NCBI GenBank assembly: GCA_910589115.1
Contig: CAJUSB010000027.1
Coordinates: 1-31,936 of the forward strand
Direction: 5' to 3'
Length of the DNA: 31,936 nucleotides
Origin: an uncultured Clostridia bacterium
GTDB taxonomy: Bacteria; Bacillota; Clostridia; Oscillospirales; Butyricicoccaceae
Shown piece by piece: positions 1 through 6,405 of the stretch (position 1 is its first letter; each line of letters starts with the position of its first letter). The notes beneath the pieces were generated by a model. The model did no database searches and had not been told where the DNA came from. It worked only from the letters and a program-made list of their open reading frames with translations. A program made the position numbers and the translations under genes.

Positions 1-10
1 TATCTTTTTT

Positions 11-656
11 CTAAATTCGGGTGTGTAATTTTGAGTCATATTCCCTACCTCTTTCGTTCAAAAGAACATTGCTGACATAAGCAAGTTTGGATGTTTTTGA
101 ATCGTTTCCTCTCACAGTCGAGAAAACATTTGCAGGGAAAACGAACCGATGAACCAATCGTCTTTTGTCCATGCACACATTGCAAGTAAAAGATATCCAA
201 TAACGTTCCAAACCGGTCATAACCAGACCGATTCTGAAAGTATCCCTTCCATAAAGGCCGGACCCTCATCAATGCTTCGTTAACGCATCTTTTGTGACGC
301 TCTTTTGCGATGGGTTTCGGAGTATAAGTTAAAACTGTTGAGATACGCGATTGATTGACATACATTGCGGCATCTCGTGTTTGTTCCGCGAGTAAGCCAC
401 GATCTGTTATCAACGCAGAAAAAATAGCGATTGTCTCACTGTTGTCATCGGGATGCAATCGAGCGTCCCTCTCGACATCCCTAATAATGGGAAACAATGA
501 AAACGCATTTTTAAAGGTCTCTATACATACCTGAGAAGTTCCCGGTTCGTAAAAATAAACAGCGTTCAAATTTTCAGTCCAATCCGCGAGGTTAGCACTT
601 TTCGCATCACGCTGATCACGCCGAATCAAATATAGCATAAGCTGTCTCCGTTTCAA
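11..656 (-). pseudogene. Unknown protein gene, probably frameshifted
   Basis: I do not recognise this product. The gene opens at 656 (MKRRQLMLYLIRR) and reads for about 130 residues as an ordinary soluble protein. Around 215-250 the reading frame turns into an implausible Cys/Lys-rich tail that ends at 45. The adjacent minus-strand frame continues through ERYWISFTCNVC and VFPANVFSTVRG and stops at 11-13 in natural-looking sequence. The simplest reading is one gene of roughly 210 residues carrying a single indel near 215-250. Seen: two overlapping open frames on one strand. Inferred: decay. It lies head-to-head with the ATPase module and shares its lower G+C, so it probably belongs to the same integrated element. 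It could instead be intact with an unusual C-terminus. Confidence 0.4.
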
Positions 657-851
657 AAAAACAGGTTGAAAAAATAATTTTTGATTAACAGCAAGGAAGA
701 AAACACAAAATCTACAACAATTCGAGAAGGAAACAAAGAATATTTCAGGAAATTTGGAGAATTTCTGTCGATTTTTGCTGCTGTATATCTCTCAGCCAAA
801 GTGTAGTAAAATGTAGGATATCACCGGTGAGATAAGAAAAACGCCGGGGGA

Positions 852-879
852 GGTGGGGGAATCCCCCATTTCCCCCACC
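852..879 (+). promoter_or_regulatory. Leader hairpin with two alternative foldings
   Basis: Arms GGTGGGGGAA (852-861) and TTCCCCCACC (870-879) pair perfectly around an 8-nt loop. A shorter hairpin, GGGGGA-A-TCCCCC (855-867), uses the left arm and the loop instead, so the two folds exclude each other. The structure ends a few bases before the ribosome-binding site GAGGAGG (885-891) of the gene at 897. A role in translational control or as an origin/transfer structure is inference. Confidence 0.45.
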
Positions 880-896
880 AGTTCGAGGAGGTTTCC

Positions 897-1130
897 ATGA
901 CAGAAAAGCTTGCAAATTACATGAAGAGTGTTCCCAAAAAGTCACAAAAGAAGAGGAAAAAAAGCTCCATCGTTGTTTACGACGTTTCAAGTTTCCTGAG
1001 CGAAATTTATCGGGATAACTTAAACATGGCCGAGCAACTTGGTTTCTATCGCGCGAAGTATGGCGAGCAGAAGGCAATTGGGGGCGAGTTCATTGAGGTA
1101 GGGGACGATGAAGTGGAGGGGATTAAGTGA
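897..1130 (+). CDS. Small basic protein of the integrated element
   Basis: A 77-residue protein of unknown function. The start ATG at 897 follows a strong site (GAGGAGG, 885-891). The N-terminal third is very basic (KKSQKKRKK at residues 14-22), then comes a predicted helical stretch (FLSEIYRDNLNMAEQLGFYRAK), and the C-terminus is acidic. This charge split suits a small nucleic-acid-binding or accessory protein, but no family is recognisable. Its stop codon overlaps the GTG start of the downstream ATPase as GTGA (1127-1130), implying translational coupling, so the two products probably work together in replication or maintenance of the element. Confidence 0.6.
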   Translation: MTEKLANYMKSVPKKSQKKRKKSSIVVYDVSSFLSEIYRDNLNMAEQLGFYRAKYGEQKAIGGEFIEVGDDEVEGIK

Positions 1131-2805
1131 ATGCAACTATCACTGAGGGAAACACCGGCCTTTACCTTGACGGGCAATTTGTTTCCAACGCAATCCCTGA
1201 GGTATGCGGACTGTATACCAGGATGGGCGAAGAAGATCCCTCAATTGTTGAGGTGTCAGTTTCAGTGGGCAATTTACCCCCAAAAATTTTGCTTGTTCCG
1301 GTTGAAGGATTGAATTTTGCAACCCTTCACAAGGACTTTCCGGCTATGAGTTGTGTTGGGAGCAAGCGCAGAGAGCTTTTTGATGCATGGCTCCATAATC
1401 TGTACGTCGAGTCTCTCGAAGATTACTATCACGGGACATCAACCCTAAAAATCGGTTCTTTTGTTACTGAAAACGCTATTCTCCAACTCCTTGATGGCAC
1501 CTTAGGTGCCATCGAAGGAGACAAAACGCTTGGACTGGAAAATCATCACGTGATTATCGATTCGGAACTTGCAAATATTAGTGTTTTAAGAGATTGTTCT
1601 GTAGCTGCAACGATTTGGCTGCCGTTGCTCTTATTGCTCCCCAACGCCGCATTGATGGTGCTTGGCTTCATTCTTTTGAGCATGGTTCGATCGGCAGTTC
1701 TTAATGCTGGAATTAACCTTCAAGCAGTTCTATTCGTGACAGGTCGGCAAGGAATCGGCAAAACTACGCTCATCAATCGTTTCGTCAGTTTCATCACGAA
1801 AACAACTTTTGCCAATAGACCCGCACTGTTTTTCGATTTAGGAAGTTCCCTTGCGGGATTGCGTATCGCGATGACGACGTACCGCGATCTGCCCATTGTT
1901 GCCGATGATGCCTGCAAATCCGCCAGCAAGACTGTGCAAAGGAAGCGGGAAGAAGTGATGGCGCAGATAATTCGTGAGGCAGCGAATGCAGCTCCGATAA
2001 TGAAAGGCACTCCGCGTGGGGGCAGGTTGAACTCGAAAATGTTGCAAGCGTTATGCTTACGGCAGAGGATACGCCGAAAAATGAATCGGATCTGACGCGC
2101 TGCATTTTGGTCAAAATTTTGGAGCAGCCAGATTTGCCGGATGAGCTTACACCTGACATGGTATCGGCAATTGTTAGGAGATTTTTGGAATATTTCCTTG
2201 TCAACTCGGAAGCACTGCTGGCAGGACTGAAATCCAGCATAAATAACTTCGACCACATTGTTGCATTGAGGAACTGCAATGAACCTCGTGTCCGTACCAA
2301 TCTTCTATCACTTCGATGGGCGTTTCGGTCGATGCTGGATGCAGCTATGGAGGCCGGTGCGGACGTATCGCACTGTAAACATCGGGCGGCTAGATTTGAC
2401 AATGCATTGGAAGAATCTGTCGATTTCTTCAATCATGAAATGGATGCGCTCAAGGCAAACAAGGCCGAAGGGAATTGGGCTTATATTCTGCTTAATGGAT
2501 ACAAAAATGATGCGTTTTCTTTGCTTAAAAACAAAAATAAATTGCACAAATTGTCGCAATATGATGGCGTTTTGTGGAAGGAAGACCTCTGCCTGCGCGC
2601 GTTACCTCTCAAAGTCTTTGTCCGGAGGCAAAACGGATACCACAACTGGAGTCTCAACCAGATTGTAAATACATTGTTAGATTACAGTGCGTTGTGTATA
2701 CAAGAAGAGCATACGAATTTGGTTAAATTGAGTAAGGATAGCGATGTTCCGCGCGTATATCCCATCAAACTTGATGTCTTGGAAGAGAAGAAAGAATATT
2801 ATTAA
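1127..2805 (+). pseudogene. P-loop ATPase/helicase-like protein, frameshifted
   Basis: Two open frames form one gene: 1127-2095 starts with GTG behind GGAGGGG, and the second frame runs to 2805, about 559 residues in total. The N-terminal half has a Walker A motif (GRQGIGKTT, near residue 206), a hydrophobic stretch just before it, and a Walker-B-like segment (LPIVADDA). The first frame stops at 2095, whereas the other frame continues with sensible sequence (VASVMLTAEDTP, NESDLTRC), resembling the late motif of DUF927/SF3-like mobile-element helicases. Adding one G to the five-G run at 2018-2022 restores one frame reading RGGQVELENVASV. I infer a single-base deletion; a sequencing error is possible. 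The role, probably replication or mobilisation of the element, is inferred from its position. Confidence 0.6.
1493..1513. repeat. 21-nt near-perfect palindrome inside the ATPase gene
   Basis: GATGGCACCT (1493-1502), one centre base, then AGGTGCCATC (1504-1513). The 10-bp arms match perfectly. It lies in coding sequence (DGTLGAIEG), so chance or codon constraint is possible; a protein-binding site or mRNA hairpin is the alternative. Confidence 0.5.
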
Positions 2806-2831
2806 ATCAACTATATAGGAGGATGTTTATC

Positions 2832-3017
2832 ATGTATTTAAAGGTCTCTGAAGTTGCCAAAATGCTGCATGTCTCCCCCTCGCCGCTGTATGCGGCCATT
2901 CACGATGGAAGGCCTCATGCGATTCGTATCAGCCGGTCGTTTCGCATCAGGGAGGAAGCGCTTTGGGATTACGTTAAAGATTACAGAGTAGCAACGGAGT
3001 GTGAAGAAGATGATTAA
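2832..3017 (+). CDS. Excisionase-like small HTH protein (first copy)
   Basis: A 61-residue winged-helix/MerR-type DNA-binding protein of the excisionase family (YLKVSEVAKMLHVSPSPLYAAIHDG, then a basic wing AIRISRSFRI and a W-x-Y-V end). Such proteins bend DNA at attachment sites and steer integrase towards excision. An upstream ATG at 2823 touches the AGGAGG (2817-2822) directly, so the ATG at 2832, nine bases away, is the better start. The gene follows the ATPase by 26 nt and overlaps the next HTH gene region. The LHVSPSPLYAAI recognition segment differs from the usual S-x-x-T-V-Y pattern. Confidence 0.75.
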   Translation: MYLKVSEVAKMLHVSPSPLYAAIHDGRPHAIRISRSFRIREEALWDYVKDYRVATECEEDD

Positions 3018-3195
3018 AATTGATCTTTTGACAGTAGATGAAGTTGCCGCAATTCTTCGCGTCAGCCGTGACAGCGCGTACCAGACCGTGCGCGCTGGGG
3101 AAATCCGGAGTTTCCGGGTGGGGCGACTTATCCGCATCGACAGGGCAGATCTTTACGCTTTCATGAAGAAGCAGCAGACCGCTAAAGTCTTGTAG
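3010..3195 (+). CDS. Excisionase-like small HTH protein (second copy)
   Basis: A 61-residue helix-turn-helix protein of the same excisionase class: DLLTVDEVAAILRVSRDSAYQTVRAGEI followed by the basic wing FRVGRLIRIDRADLYAFM. The ATG at 3010 is preceded by GGAG at 2996-2999. A GTG at 3001 would add MKK and cannot be excluded. It overlaps the end of the first HTH gene by 8 nt, so the two are co-translated. The sequence is diverged from its neighbour, so this is not a recent duplication. It sits immediately before the integrase remnant, the normal xis-int order. Confidence 0.75.
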   Translation: MIKIDLLTVDEVAAILRVSRDSAYQTVRAGEIRSFRVGRLIRIDRADLYAFMKKQQTAKVL

Positions 3196-3561
3196 AGGAG
3201 CTTTGCGCATGGAGCGAGTACGCCACGCAGGATCTTCATCTCACGCTGTCCGAGGAAAGCTACGTATTCTGCAATAGTCAAACGGGGGGAAATGCGTACA
3301 TATACCGGTTTTCGTTCATCCTACTATCATTTCCTTGATCGGAACCATTTCTCGCATGAAGGAATGGATCTGCACGCATACCGTCATACTTGCGCGACCA
3401 TGTTACTGGAAAGCGGTATTGAGCCGAAACTGATCCAGCAGCAGCTGGGGCATTCCAGCATCACGACAACGTTGAATATCTATTCTCACGTATCACAGCA
3501 GTTGCTTTCGACAGCAGCGGATGCATTAGAAAACAATTTTATACGTATGAATCGAAAGTAG
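3186..3561 (+). pseudogene. Tyrosine integrase, C-terminal remnant
   Basis: Only the end of a phage/ICE-type tyrosine recombinase remains. The frame ending at 3561 carries H-x-x-R (HAYRHT), LGHSS and the nucleophile Tyr in NIYSHVSQQ, spaced as in the catalytic domain. Upstream, a different frame open from 3186 encodes LTLSEESYVFCNSQTGG, typical of the segment just before YYHFLDRN in such enzymes, so there is also a frameshift near 3285-3300. The N-terminal arm- and core-binding domains and the first catalytic Arg are absent. The protein cannot be active; the element is therefore immobile by itself. It directly follows the excisionase genes and points towards tRNA-Lys. Confidence 0.8.
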
Positions 3562-3577
3562 CATCTACTTCATCAAT

Positions 3578-3605
3578 GGGCCGGTCATCTTAAAATGATC
3601 GGCCC
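3578..3605 (+). terminator. Hairpin after the integrase remnant
   Basis: GGGCCGGTCAT (3578-3588) pairs with ATGATCGGCCC (3595-3605), with one G-T pair and a 6-nt loop. An A/T-rich but not pure T stretch follows, so it is a moderate candidate terminator 16 nt after the integrase stop. Confidence 0.55.
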
Positions 3606-3904
3606 AATATATATAGCTTTTGAAATAAAATCTCTTTTTTGTGTGCAAATGAGATTTTGACGCATTCAAAAGGGTCATCTACGCAACCTCCATCCAATCA
3701 ACCAAGCATATTTTGCAATGTCAGCAGGCTTTTTTTCTCCAAAACCGTGTGGGTAGTTTGTGTGCAAATGGGTAAATTCAGTGCAAACCGAGTTCGGAGA
3801 AACCCGCTTTTTTCAAGAAATTCCCGTTTTGATCCCCAAAAAATTCAGAAGAAAAACAGGCAAAACAGTTAAAAAGCAAACTCAAAGTTGTGAAGAATAG
3901 CAAA
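3606..3904. other. Gene-free AT-rich stretch, candidate attachment-site region
   Basis: No credible gene is visible in these 300 bases between the integrase remnant and the tRNA operon. A 14-nt sequence, TTTGTGTGCAAATG, occurs exactly at 3638-3651 and 3757-3770, and a weaker relative (CAGTGCAAACC) lies near 3780. The first copy is framed by AAAATCTC (3627-3634) and GAGATTTT (3651-3658). Placement next to an integrase end and a tRNA 3' end suits recombinase-binding repeats; this function is inferred. Confidence 0.4.
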
Positions 3905-3932
3905 ATCCCTCAAAACCGCAGTTTTGAGGGAT
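3905..3932 (-). terminator. Terminator of the tRNA operon
   Basis: ATCCCTCAAAAC (3905-3916) and GTTTTGAGGGAT (3921-3932) form a perfect 12-bp stem with a CGCA loop. On the minus strand it follows tRNA-Lys by six bases and is followed by TTTTG. Confidence 0.8.
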
Positions 3933-3938
3933 AAAAGA

Positions 3939-4014
3939 TGGTGGCTCATCGGGGATTCGAACCCCGGACACCCTGCTTAAAAGGCAGGTGCTCTGCCGAC
4001 TGAGCTAATGAACC
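3939..4014 (-). tRNA. tRNA-Lys (anticodon TTT)
   Basis: A complete cloverleaf is readable on the minus strand: acceptor GGTTCAT with ATGAGCC, anticodon loop CTTTTAA, T-arm GGGGTTCGAATCCCC, and an encoded CCA at 3939-3941. It is the last gene of the tRNA operon and the one nearest the integrase remnant, so its 3' end is the likeliest integration target. Confidence 0.95.
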
Positions 4015-4020
4015 ATATAA

Positions 4021-4094
4021 TGGCAGGGACGGCTGGACTCGAACCAGCGATGGAGGAGTCAAAGTCCTCTGCCTTGCCGCTTGGCTACGCCCCC
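4021..4094 (-). tRNA. tRNA-Gln (anticodon TTG)
   Basis: Anticodon loop CTTTGAC closed by GAGGA/TCCTC, D-arm GTAGCCAAGCGGCAAGGC, T-arm GGTTCGAGTCC, encoded CCA at 4021-4023. The first acceptor pair is a weak G-T, which fits the unstable 1-72 pair usual in tRNA-Gln. Only 6 nt separate it from tRNA-Lys. Confidence 0.95.
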
Positions 4095-4171
4095 GGACGG
4101 ACCGGACATACGCATCCGGTGAAGGGCAATGCGCCGCGTTTTGCGACGCATCGACGAAGAGATATGAAAAG

Positions 4172-4249
<78 letters not shown>

Positions 4250-4313
4250 AAATAAAGAAATAATAGGGGGAAAAGTGAGGAAACGAAGAATAAAATAAGG
4301 AAAGAAAGCGAAA

Positions 4314-4390
4314 TGGCACGCCAGGAGGGATTCGAACCCCCGGCCTACTGCTTAGAAGGCAGTTGCTCTATCCGACTGAGCTACTGGCGC
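4314..4390 (-). tRNA. tRNA-Arg (anticodon TCT)
   Basis: Acceptor GCGCCAG pairs with CTGGCGT, anticodon loop CTTCTAA in an ACTGC/GCAGT stem, T-arm GGGGGTTCGAATCCCTC, encoded CCA at 4314-4316. It reads AGA codons. Confidence 0.95.
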
Positions 4391-4471
4391 ATAAGGAAGA
4401 ACCCGTCCGATACACAGGGAGAAGCCGCACTCTCGGACACGCTGCCAACGAGCCAAAGAGGAAAGAACAAA

Positions 4472-4545
4472 TGGAGCGGGTGATGGGAATCGAACCCACG
4501 TGTTCAGCTTGGAAGGCTGACATTCTACCATTGAACTACACCCGC
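4472..4545 (-). tRNA. tRNA-Gly (anticodon TCC)
   Basis: Acceptor GCGGGTG with CACCCGC, anticodon loop CTTCCAA in a GTCAGC/GCTGA stem, T-arm GTGGGTTCGATTCCCAT, encoded CCA at 4472-4474. It is the first gene of the operon, about 20 nt after the promoter -10 box. Confidence 0.95.
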
Positions 4546-4566
4546 GGGCGTTCCTGGGACTTGTTT

Positions 4567-4595
4567 ATTATAGCAGGGAATTCCCGGCCTGTCAA
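4567..4595 (-). promoter_or_regulatory. Consensus sigma-A promoter of the tRNA operon
   Basis: On the minus strand TTGACA (4590-4595), a 17-nt spacer and TATAAT (4567-4572): a perfect match in both boxes and spacing, as expected for a stable-RNA promoter. It faces tRNA-Gly. Confidence 0.9.
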
Positions 4596-4677
4596 CCATA
4601 AGTTTTCGGATTTTGTAAATTTTTTTGAAAAAGGGTGTATCTTTGCTGGGGGCCGCCGAAAATCTCCATTTTTCTCC

Positions 4678-4706
4678 TTGCTGTTTGCGTTCTGATTTGA
4701 TACAAT
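4678..4706 (+). promoter_or_regulatory. Sigma-A promoter of the cyclophilin gene
   Basis: TTGCTG (4678-4683), 17-nt spacer, TACAAT (4701-4706). Transcription would start near 4713, which excludes the upstream in-frame ATG at 4711 as a start codon. Confidence 0.75.
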
Positions 4707-4752
4707 AAGGATGCTTAACAATTTGCTTATAAAAGGACAGGAGCTGTTATTC

Positions 4753-5271
4753 ATGAAAAATCCGATTGTTACAATTACGATGGAATCCGGTGCACAGATT
4801 GAGATTGAGCTGTATCCGGAGGTTGCGCCCAATACGGTAAATAATTTTGTATCTCTTGTATCGGCGGGCTTTTATGATGGTACAATTTTCCACCGGGTTA
4901 TTCCGGGCTTTATGATCCAGGGCGGAGACCCGGAGGGGACAGGCGTTGGCGGCCCGGATTATTGTATTCGCGGAGAATTTACATCCAATGGTTTTCAGAA
5001 TGGGCTTGCGCACACACGGGGCGTTATCTCAATGGCGCGCACGGCGGACCCGAATTCGGCCGGTTCACAGTTTTTCCTGATGACATCGGATTCGCCGCAT
5101 TTAGATGGAGATTATGCGGCATTTGGCAAGGTAATCAGCGGCATAGAGACATGTGATGATATTGTAAACACGCCGCGCAATTATAAGGACTGCCCCCGCA
5201 CGCCGCAGCGTATGCAGGCAGTGACGGTAGAAACCTTTGGGGAGACCTATCCGGAACCCGAAAAGTGCTGA
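4753..5271 (+). CDS. ppiB: Peptidyl-prolyl cis-trans isomerase, cyclophilin type
   Basis: A 172-residue single-domain cyclophilin that catalyses cis-trans isomerisation of Xaa-Pro bonds during protein folding. It has the family core FHRVIPGFMIQGGDP (residues 46-60) with the catalytic Arg48, then GVISMAR, GSQFF (104-108) and HLDGDYAAFGKV. No signal peptide or membrane segment is visible, so it is cytoplasmic. The start at 4753 is set by AGGAG (4739-4743) nine bases upstream and by the promoter, although the frame is open back to 4711. A GDPD-like gene follows after 15 nt, probably in the same transcript. Confidence 0.92.
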   Translation: MKNPIVTITMESGAQIEIELYPEVAPNTVNNFVSLVSAGFYDGTIFHRVIPGFMIQGGDPEGTGVGGPDYCIRGEFTSNGFQNGLAHTRGVISMARTADPNSAGSQFFLMTSDSPHLDGDYAAFGKVISGIETCDDIVNTPRNYKDCPRTPQRMQAVTVETFGETYPEPEKC

Positions 5272-5286
5272 TGAAAGGCGGCTGCT

Positions 5287-6030
5287 ATGCGCTATACCAC
5301 AAAGGACACTTTTGTGTTGTCTGCTGCCGGTTGTGCGGGCACAGACCCTGACAGTTTAGAATCCATAATGGCTGGAAACGAAGCAGGCGCGGGCGGCGGC
5401 TGCATTACGGTAGACCTTACGGCAGATGGCATTGCGGTACTCTGTTCACGCGGCGGCTTTCAGGTGGCTGATGGTTTTCTGGATCTGAAGGAGCACACTT
5501 ATTTTGAGCTGCGCAGTGCTGTACCTAAAATTGTAACGGTTGGACAGGCCATTGCATTAGCGAAATGTTGTCCGGCGAAGCTGGCAATTATGCTGGGGTC
5601 GGCGGCTGCCTGTGCGGCGGTACGGATTGCGCTTTCCACGGCTGACATGCTGGACAATGCATATTTTTATGGATACAGTCTGATAGAGGCGGCGCGGATG
5701 AAGGCGCGATATCCGATGCTTCATGTGGTGGGCGACTTATCCGAGGCGGTGCATCTGCCGTCAGCAGTTGCGCAGGCGGCGCGGGAGACGGGGTTATTTG
5801 GCCTGCGCACGCGGCCGCAGCATATCACGCCGGAGCTGGTGCAGGAGTGCCGCATGGCTGATTTATTTTTAATTTCTGACGAGACCGACGACATTGACGA
5901 GCTGGAGCGTCTGATTGGTCTGGGGGTTAATTTTATTGAGACATCCCGTCCTGACCGTGCATACAGTTTCCTGCCTGCGCGGCCTCCGGCGGAGCCCTCA
6001 GACGATGAGGAAGACACTTGGCGGCGGTAA
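5287..6030 (+). CDS. Glycerophosphodiester phosphodiesterase-like protein, catalytic residues lost
   Basis: This 247-residue protein has the outline of a GDPD TIM barrel. An early motif (TVDLTADGIAVLCSRGG, residues 41-57) resembles the E-x-D-V-x-x-T-x-D-G-x-x-V-x-x-H-D signature, a middle part has VGQAIALAKCCPAKLAIML, and the end LGVNFIETSRPDRA matches the closing G-V-D-x-I-x-T-x-x-P. The usual catalytic HRG near the N-terminus reads AAG, the metal-binding Glu reads Thr, and the later His is Cys/Ser. An active phosphodiesterase is therefore unlikely; a binding or regulatory role is conceivable. It sits 15 nt behind the cyclophilin gene with a weak site (AAAGGCGG). The C-terminus ends in an acidic tail. 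Fold assignment is fairly confident, function is not. Confidence 0.65.
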   Translation: MRYTTKDTFVLSAAGCAGTDPDSLESIMAGNEAGAGGGCITVDLTADGIAVLCSRGGFQVADGFLDLKEHTYFELRSAVPKIVTVGQAIALAKCCPAKLAIMLGSAAACAAVRIALSTADMLDNAYFYGYSLIEAARMKARYPMLHVVGDLSEAVHLPSAVAQAARETGLFGLRTRPQHITPELVQECRMADLFLISDETDDIDELERLIGLGVNFIETSRPDRAYSFLPARPPAEPSDDEEDTWRR

Positions 6031-6040
6031 AAGATTCGCC

Positions 6041-6176
6041 TTCGCGGCGGGCGGTCCTATGCGGACGGCAGTCCTACGCGGACGGCAGTCCTACGCGGAC
6101 GGCGGTCCTGCGCGGACAGCGCCAGAGGGACTTGTCCCTCTGGACTCCCATTCATCGCCTGCGGGCGGGACGGGGG
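6041..6176 (+). repeat. Family A intergenic repeat, copy 1 (with tandem expansion)
   Basis: Contains the family hairpin CCAGAGGGAC (6122-6131) / GTCCCTCTGG (6134-6143), then GACTCCCATTCATCGCCTGC and GGGCGGGACG. Its left part is expanded into four 17-nt units (6050-6066, 6067-6083, 6084-6100, 6101-6117) of the type GGCAGTCCTACGCGGAC; units two and three are identical. Related copies lie at 14413, 20712 and 24021. It fills the gap after the GDPD-like gene. Confidence 0.85.
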
Positions 6177-6243
6177 AGTTACGAGGGCATCCTTCAGAAC
6201 ATGTGCAATGATATGTTTTGAACGTGTTAGTTTATGCATACTG

Positions 6244-6275
6244 CTTCACCCCGCCAAAAGGACGGCGGGGTGAAG
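6244..6275 (+). terminator. Strong hairpin between the GDPD-like and ABC-F genes
   Basis: CTTCACCCCGCC (6244-6255), loop AAAAGGAC, GGCGGGGTGAAG (6264-6275): a perfect 12-bp stem. No T-run follows, so termination is not certain. The stem and loop match the closing hairpin of family B repeats. The rest of 6276-6405 shows no other feature apart from the ABC-F ribosome-binding site. Confidence 0.5.
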
Positions 6276-6405
6276 TGGCAGCAGCAGAAAATATTTCTGA
6301 CGAATAACAGGACGATTTACAGACCTCGAACGACATACAAGCGGTCTATCGTATTTGTTTTTTACTCTGAAAATATAGTTTTATAACGAAAGGAGCATCC
6401 TGAAC

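Noticed and set aside
2000..2060. Programmed -1 frameshift in the ATPase gene
   Set aside because: No X-XXY-YYZ heptamer is in frame and no downstream stem or pseudoknot is evident; a lost G is simpler.
3639..3872. 77-codon plus-strand open frame
   Set aside because: No ribosome-binding site, no plausible protein character, lies in the AT-rich gap and covers the direct repeats.
4363..4695. Open frame with MGIEPTCSAW across tRNA-Gly
   Set aside because: Antisense to tRNA-Arg and tRNA-Gly and to the tRNA promoter; artefact.
6041..6117. CRISPR-like array
   Set aside because: The 17-nt units are directly adjacent with no unique spacers and there are no cas genes in the window.
5915..6221. Two plus-strand open frames rich in RGQRQSYADG
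   Set aside because: They are translations of the 17-nt tandem units and the family A hairpin.
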